Below the pieces are notes generated by a model, which had not been told where the DNA came from, did no database searches, and worked only from the letters and a program-made list of their open reading frames with translations. Of a DNA stretch of 64,000 bases, positions 57,296 to 64,000 are shown piece by piece (the first letter of the stretch is position 1; every line of letters begins with the position of its first letter). This stretch comes from Gnetum montanum (taxonomy: Eukaryota > Streptophyta > Gnetopsida > Gnetales > Gnetaceae), in NCBI GenBank assembly GCA_015680685.1, contig MNCI01006151.1:1305566-1369565 (forward strand), given 5' to 3'. The translations under genes and the position numbers were made by a program.

Positions 57296-58803
57296 CATTG
57301 GGGATGAGAAGGGGGAAAGAAGGGGAATAAGATGAAAAATCTTACACCTCTTTTCACAACATTGGAGGGGGTTTACTTTTGGTAGGTATGATTTTTGGCT
57401 ATAGACAAAGTGAAAATTTTAATTTTTAAAAGGTATTTGTTTTCCCATGCTATGAACATAAGCCCTATTGGAAAATGTTCATAATAGGGAGGTATGGTTT
57501 TGTAGAACACCAACACTATTCTTAAAATTTCTAGCAACTATTGTGAAATTTCTCAAAATCCAAATCACTTGCAACCTCCTTGTTGGGTCTTGGTGACAAG
57601 GGGGATGGGTGTTAGCATTGGTTTTGTAGTAGAAAAGGTGTTAACAAAGTTTTTTAAAAATGTTTTAAAGGATTCAAATGTTTTGGTTTGCAAGTAATGC
57701 TATCAACCATGTAATAGGTTTAGATATAGAATTTTGGTCAAATCCCTCCTTCTAGCACCTGAAGAATTCATTTTCTTGAAAATCAAAAATACCACATGGA
57801 ATAGTCTTAACCCTAGATTCTAAGGGCCTTTATGAAAAAAAATAGGATCCAAGGTATCCTAGATGGTTTAGTAGATCACCCAAGGACTTAGAGACTGTCA
57901 ACAAGGGGTTACAAAGAAAATATTTAAAGATCTAAAAATAATGCACAAAGTAGGAAAAAGCAACTATGCTCTAGCTTTTATAACAAACAAAGTTGTAAAA
58001 TTTAGTCTAAAAAAAACAAAGAAGATTAAGAGAATGTGTACAAGATGTACCTAAGGAAGAAAAGGTTTTAATTTGCTAAGGATTTGGATTCTATTGAAAC
58101 CAATGATCTTAAATTCCACAATTAGCTCTACAATCTAGAAGTTCAATAACTCCCAATACTATCAAACCTTATTACACTTTTCACTAGATCTACAACATTG
58201 ATGATGCAATGATAGTGATATCATGGGGGTTTTGAGGTACAAGCAAGAGACACTTTGGGAGTCTTGATGCCTAGGCTACTAAGTGTTGTTGCAAAATCAT
58301 ACACAATTAGAGGGGGGTAAAATAATGGTTGTAATGGCTATAGGTTCCATCTTGGGTATAGTTCAAAAGATTTGTCTTTGCAAGGTTCTTTAAAGCTCTT
58401 AAGTGAAAAAATATTCTTGAATGTGCAAAAGTGTAAAACCTTTGTATGGTGTTGTAGCTTGGGTTTTATAGATTTCATGGCAATTAATTTTGCTATAGAG
58501 TTTTGTCTGATTGTTGAAATATTTCTACTATGTAGAGGTGTTGCAGGTGTACAAATCTAGTAGGGTAACTATGTATGGTAAGTTTTCATATCCTAATGGC
58601 ATCAAAACCATTCCATTTACCAAAAATAGTAAACAATGATTTCACCCATGCTTTCTTCTTCCACCTACACTAGGCCTTCCAATAGCAATGCTCAAGTGTA
58701 GGATCAACACTAGAGTTAGAGCAATGCTGAAATTTCAGTCCATGCTAGAGCAACATTTGGGGAAAGATGCAATGCTAGGGTTGAAGGAGTTATACCCCCA
58801 ACA
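57296..58803 (-). repeat. LTR, minus-strand copy of the second gypsy family
   Basis: 1508 bp. On the minus strand it starts TGTTGGGGGTATAAC (58803 downward) and ends CCCCAATG at 57296, a decayed CCCCAACA, giving a short terminal inverted repeat. It aligns with 42074-43590. Confidence 0.78.
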
Positions 58804-59535
58804 CTAGGCATAGGAAGTGTTGTACCACCTCCACCATGCGCATAGGTTACCACATGTATTTTTTATGGTGTTTCACTTGTAACCCTCTTCTATGTTTTTA
58901 CCATCCTTTTATGCTTTTTTGGCTTTCATTGGGTTCTTATTTCATCCCAAAATGTGTCCAAAATTCCTCATTTTCCTTGTGTAAAAGATGACTATGAATA
59001 GCTACATCTACACATCTCCATCAATGTAGTGGAACGAGTCAATGTAGCTCCATTTATGCATCATCTTCAACATAGTGGAAGAAAACCTATATATATCTAC
59101 AAAAGTTAGCCATTTTTGGTATTAGTTTCCATAAAAACAAGAGAAGTTTTTCAATTTTATAAAAGTCCAAAAACCTTCCAAGTGCTATAACTCTCACACC
59201 ACTAACTTGTCTTATCCCATTTTTTAATCCTTGAGCTACTAGAGTTAAGCTTTACATCATGGGGATAATAAACCTTTTGTTTCTTATAGAAATTATTTGA
59301 AATTTCTCCAATTCCACAAGGTTTATCCATTACAATAATATTAAATTACTCATTTCAAGTGGGTTAAACATAACAAACAAACATTGATAGCTAATCAATA
59401 AAATAATATTAAAATAATATATCATGCAAAGATCATAAATAAGCCTAAGTATAACCTGATCTAATATGAAATGTATCAAAAGAAATAAGGGTTATAAAGT
59501 GAAAAGCTAATACTGGGTAACATTTGGTATTGTAG
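58804..59535 (+). other. Spacer upstream of the extra ORF, second Athila-like element
   Basis: From about 59,050 it matches 9550-9800 of the 12.5-kb element, so the spacer belongs to the 3' half of a related element. The first ~200 bp have no clear counterpart. No gene seen; the CTATATATA at about 59,090 is shared with the other copy. Confidence 0.6.
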
Positions 59536-62290
59536 ATGGCACTAAAGAAAAGACCACATGTGAAAGGGCCTTCCTAGACCAAGGAGAAGTAACCAAGAGG
59601 AGGAAGGAGCCAATAGTAGCAACAACAACAATCCCAAGAGTAAGTCACTAAAGTAACCCATGCAACAAAACTTCTTCAAGAAAAGTCCAAAGTAGAATCT
59701 GTTCAATAGATTCTCATGGTGAAAACAGGCCATTTTTGGTAGGATGAGGTCCCTAGGCCAAGGCCTAATCTTGAAGTTATTCTTATGGGGGCCTACCTGG
59801 AAAAGATTAGAACCAAGGAGATTCATAGTTCTATTCTCCAAGAATTGAACTTTGGACCCTTCTTAGAGTTGGTGTCAAAAGAAGTCTACACATCATTAAA
59901 AGTCTCTTTCATGTGATCCATTCTTTCCACTAGTGGAGAATGGTACCTTTAGAAGATCTAAATGTTCTAGAACAACTAACAAGAAGACACATCTATGAAA
60001 ATCAAAGATAGTACTATCTCCTACTTAGTTGAGGCCATTGTGAAGATCCTCAAGTTACCCAATACTAAGTCAAAGTAGGTAGAGATTTCTACCCAAGAAG
60101 ATCCTAGAGCCAAAATGGAGTAGATTCATCATTGCTATGAAGTCAACCGTAAGGAGTACGATGCTGTTACTAAGGTGGAGTGTGCCTACTTTAAGAATGT
60201 AGCCTACCATTTCAATCCAACAACGAGGCCTAACAAGGTAATAGCTTTCTCTACTTGAGCATGTGCCACTCTAAGCAAAACATTTCAAGTCAACCTTCCC
60301 TAGCTCATCTATCTAAAAATCGAGAAGTGCTTCAAAGAAATTGATAAGGGAAGGAAGACACTTCCCTTTTCATGTCTCATTCGCAAACTCTGTAAAAAAG
60401 GAGGTATAGCATGTACATGTTAACAATGTGGTTTGTCATGCTCTTTTTACATTATAGTGGGAGATGATGAAGGATAAGCTAGCAAATACACTACAAGAAG
60501 AGGAGATGTCATCACTACCACCACCTGCAAGGGAAACAACACTAGAGATACTTTTAGCTGCTAAAAGGATCCAAGAACTTTATGAGCAACAACTACAATA
60601 ATAAAAAGGCTCTACAGTTTTCTTGACTATGAAACCACCTCATTGTTCTCAACACAAAGACACTAAGTATCCATGAAATCTTATCCAAGTGCCTGAGATG
60701 CCACAATGTTCATCCTTATATAAACATTCCATGAAATCATAGGAAATGTTGCAACCTTCTCTATTAGGTTGGAGAAAGGTGAGGGGGTGACTATCTTGGT
60801 CTTGTAACATAAATACTAGGACATAGTAGTAATAGTGATGGTCAATAGGATAGCTGAAGCCATGAATGCTCTTATAGTAGCAATACTAGAAATTACTATC
60901 ATGACAAATATCCAAGCATTTGTAAGAGTAGGGAGTGATTAGTTAAGTATTACCCAACATGAGGAAGTGCTGGAATGACTAGTTGGAATTGAGCAACCAC
61001 TTCTAGAAATCTTCAATGTCCCAAATGAAATCACTAAAATCCAGTCACAACTACTAGAGATAAACAACAAGTTGTTGATTTCCAATAAACAACTCAAGGT
61101 AGCCACTACTGTTAATTATTAGTTGGTCGTGGAATTTGCAGAATTACGTGTGCATCTCTCTAACACTACCATTCTTAGGCTAAACCTAAATAGGGATGAA
61201 GCCTTTCATTAGATTTAACATAGACTACAAGAGGCCTAGAATGTGAAGGAAGTAGTGGTCTTTGACATGTCCTTGTTGAAAGCCCTAGCCTTTAACACTG
61301 ACAAGGACTTGTGACAAGTTTGAAAAGAAACTTAGTCTTAACAAAAGATAATCATTGCCTATGAAATGTTGGGAAAAAAATAACCAAATGGTCAAATTCA
61401 TGTGTTAACAATAGGAGTAGCTAGCCAAGGTTAACCTAAATCTAAGAAGATTGAGAGATGAGAATCATAATCTCTTTAGGGAGGAAGTCCATGCACTTCA
61501 TTAGAAGAAAACCATCAAGGTAGCCACCTAGAAGAATGAAGTCCAAAAATTTGAAAGGGTGAAAAATCATTATAGGGACCAAGTTGGGCTTCTCAAGGAA
61601 GTTAATGAGAAGGAGATCTAGATGGCAAAGGTGAAGATAAACAAGGTACTCCAGTAACTCCAATAATGAGGCAACATGGGGAAACTCATCTTTGATTAAC
61701 TGAATGCATATAACAAAGTTGAGATCTACCTAAAAGAGTTGTAGACCAAAAAGATGATAGAATACATCAAACTTGCCAACCTCTGCTATGCAAACCTAGC
61801 TATGTTAATAGCAAGAAGGATTAGGATTGAATTAGAAAAGTATATGGCCAATTCCTACCTCTTGTATAGCATGAATTTAGGCACCACAAGGAAACAAAAC
61901 AATAATTGGAGATCGCCAATGCAAAGCTTGAGGTTTTTAGATGTAAATTCATTAATCAAAGATCTATTGCTAAGAACTTGACTTGAAGAATGAATGACTA
62001 CCATGAGTTGCAAAACCTAGCAAAGATGTTCAACATCGAAAGTAAGTAATTTGCAGTATGATTCATCAACACAAAGGAATCCTTTGCTTCAATGTTACAC
62101 CCATGGAACATTCCAAGGTCAGCCCATATCAATGAAGCCATGTGGATTATTTATGATCCATGTGATAAGGAAGAAAAGATGAAAGCATTACTACATGCTT
62201 TCAAACTCTTGGCAAAAGTAGCAATAGTAGTAGAATAGCCTCAACCACCACTAACACTAGAACTTGGTATCTTCAATGCCACAAGATCCT
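59536..62290 (+). pseudogene. Extra (env-position) ORF, second Athila-like element
   Basis: Begins at GATGGCACTAAAG, as do the other two copies. Shared blocks: KIKDSTISYLVEAIVKILKL near 60,003-60,060, HHCYEVNRKEYDAV..VECAY, AYHFNPTTRPNKVIAFST near 60,204-60,256, and IEYIKLANLCYANLAMLIAR at 61,757-61,816 with SYLLY after it. Between the two conserved ends lies a long charged region, probably coiled coil. No membrane segment is evident. All three copies carry independent stops, so each is dead. Confidence 0.75.
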
Positions 62291-62562
62291 CCACTTCCAA
62301 GTACTTTTTTGAGAATTCATCATGTCTTTGGCAACCTTACAAGCACCTAATGTAGTTTTTTAAATTTGTCTAATCTTATTGTAATGGATACTAATGTTTC
62401 TAATCTTGTACAATTTGGCACTCAAAATTAGTAAAGTTAGTTTTGTCTATCTATTCTTTTTTTTTCTTTTGTTAATAAATTTCATGCGTTCCCAAATTTT
62501 GTAAGAAGATTGATCCTATTTTTGTTCACTTGAGGATGAGCTTTTAGTCAGTTGTTCTGGTA

Positions 62563-63183
62563 TGATGAGTCTTGCTTAGATAGGCTATGTTGACATAGCC
62601 CCATCGACACATGGTTAGATGTATTAATACAGATGCATCAACGTTGACACATGCAAAGCCTATATAAATGTGGCCACCTGCTACATTTATGACAACTTAG
62701 ATTCATAGCATAGTGAATCCCTTATAGTTTCTTTTCTCCAAAGTTGAAATATTTTTCCTTTAAGAGCCTGTAGTGTGAATTTTAGAAATTGTACAACACT
62801 TTATTCAAATTCCATGAACCTAAACAAATTGGCATGAATATAAATAAAGTCAAGATTTGTTACATTCATTGCAAAACTCTTTACATTCAACACTTTACTT
62901 TCAATGTAGTTTTCATATATGGTTTTAAATAATTAATATAAATAATCATAAAAATATAAGTACTACTACTTCAAGAATAACATATTGCACTTGGTAATCC
63001 CAATAGTGAATATATGGTACACCCAATAATAGCCACTTGATAACCTAGTAGCATTAGGAACTTCTTGATTCATGGTTTAAGTCTATAGGTAACTTAGTAA
63101 CTATGTCTATGAAATTTGACTAGATCACTATTGAATGCTTGTAATTCATATGGTTGGGTGTACAGGATGCCCATTGTTCATCA
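62563..63183 (+). repeat. 3' LTR of the second Athila-like element, shortened
   Basis: TGATGAG at 62563 to GTTCATCA at 63183, 621 bp, about 280 bp shorter than its relatives, so it has internal deletions, mostly in U5. TATATAAAT lies near 62,660. R-region arms ACTTTATT (62798-62805) and AATAAAGT (62843-62850) pair perfectly although their outer base pair differs from all other copies. Confidence 0.85.
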
Positions 63184-64000
63184 ATGCATCATTAATGTAA
63201 ATCATTCTAAGAGAAGGTGTTGCTTGAGGATTTCAATGTGGTTGCTCACTAGACAATATATGAATGATAACTTCAAGATTCACCACATGTCCATGGCTTT
63301 CTTTGGATCAAGGAAGCTCCAAATATAAGTGACCTTAACTAGAATGATCTTAAATGAATGGAAAGATAATATATTTTGTTATGAACTAACAAATACATAA
63401 AATTCTAGCTACAAATGATATAAGTTATTAAGCATGTTGTTTGTTAACTTTTTAATTTTTATAAGTGTTGTAAATGTTTAAAATATTCAATAATTTTCTT
63501 CCTAGATGTGATTCTCAAATGGCAAAGAGCTAATAATTCTAAGCATCTATGCCAAATTAATATGGATCATGATCAATTATTAAATTATGTTTAGCAACAT
63601 ACATAATGTAGAAGTATAGTTTATTTACGACTATGAAATAATGAATAAGTTTGTAGGTACTTTATCTTCTTTTATAATACTCTACAATTTTCTTTCTTGA
63701 AATTAATTTTTTTGTTATTTTCATCATGAATGTATTTGTTATTAAAAGAAATTAATATTAGATCAATTTTTTCCTTAAGTAAAATATTTCATGAATGTTG
63801 CAGCTTCAAGAAAAACTCTTTTAAGATTGAATGCTCATATTAGAATGATTTTGTAAATATGGATAGCAAATACAAACTTTCAACCAATGTTTTACAAATA
63901 TATTGTTATTAAATACAATGAAAAATATGTAGCAAATTATGAAAAAATATCACAGTCCTTTCATGATATGTTAATTCATATTGCAAATTCATGAATACCA
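63184..64000. other. Unclassified AT-rich flank
   Basis: No gene, RNA or repeat recognised. A 70-codon frame (63116-63328) straddles the LTR end and is not a gene. Confidence 0.4.

Larger units (their letters stand above)
53200..58803 (-). mobile_element. Second gypsy family, minus-strand copy (LTR, primer site, gag, protease)
   Basis: From high to low coordinates: LTR 58803-57296, primer site 57295-57277, leader, gag, protease, then the tandem array. RT, RNase H and integrase are not seen before the multi-exon ORF region. It looks like a deleted or non-autonomous derivative. At 58,803 it directly abuts the spacer of the Athila-like 3' half, which suggests insertion into that element. Confidence 0.78.

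Overview
The window looks like intergenic DNA from a large, repeat-rich plant nuclear genome. A gymnosperm is my inference, from the number of old, unpurged LTR retrotransposons; the sequence does not prove it. It is AT-rich, and I find no intact host gene, no tRNA or rRNA gene and no CRISPR array. Almost everything recognisable is transposable-element DNA in several layers. Most reading frames are broken by TAG, TAA or TGA where relatives have CAG, CAA, CGA or TGG. That is the decay expected of long-methylated DNA.

Layout. 1-1368: the 5' end of a minus-strand Ty3/gypsy element (LTR at 500-1368). 1528-14014: a complete but dead 12.5-kb Athila/Tat-type Ty3/gypsy element, with two ~0.9-kb LTRs, a decayed tRNA-Asp-type primer site, gag, protease, RT, RNase H, integrase and a ~2.8-kb extra ORF before the 3' LTR. 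14015-15800: unclassified. About 15800-17700: a decayed LINE with a GDFNARIG endonuclease motif. 17710-20040: the 5' end of a Ty1/copia element (LTR, tRNA-Met-type primer site, gag). 20040-28158: two tandem direct copies of one ~4-kb segment carrying short tandem arrays and an antisense protease tail; the second copy is fused to an LTR lacking its upstream part (28159-29023). 29024-38810: a minus-strand Athila-like element cut within its extra ORF by that LTR, with 5' LTR and primer site intact. 38811-42073: unclassified. 42074-58803: a plus-strand and a minus-strand copy of another gypsy family (TGTTGGGG termini, gag-protease) facing each other, with a CpG-rich solo LTR and a decayed multi-exon ORF between them. 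58804-63183: the 3' half of another Athila-like element (extra ORF and 3' LTR). The rest is unclassified.

Points most worth checking: a poly(A)-signal hairpin in the R region of all TGATGA-type LTRs, with one compensatory base-pair change; a solo LTR with a perfect ATAAT target duplication and a 17-bp repeat array upstream of its TATA box; short tandem arrays of fixed period (36 and 38 bp) next to protease remnants; an extra ORF recurring in three elements; and a spliced-looking ORF lying antisense to a gypsy element.

All calls come from reading the sequence, the supplied six-frame ORF translations and my own partial translations; no database search was run. Domain boundaries are approximate, and identities given as percentages are estimates by eye.
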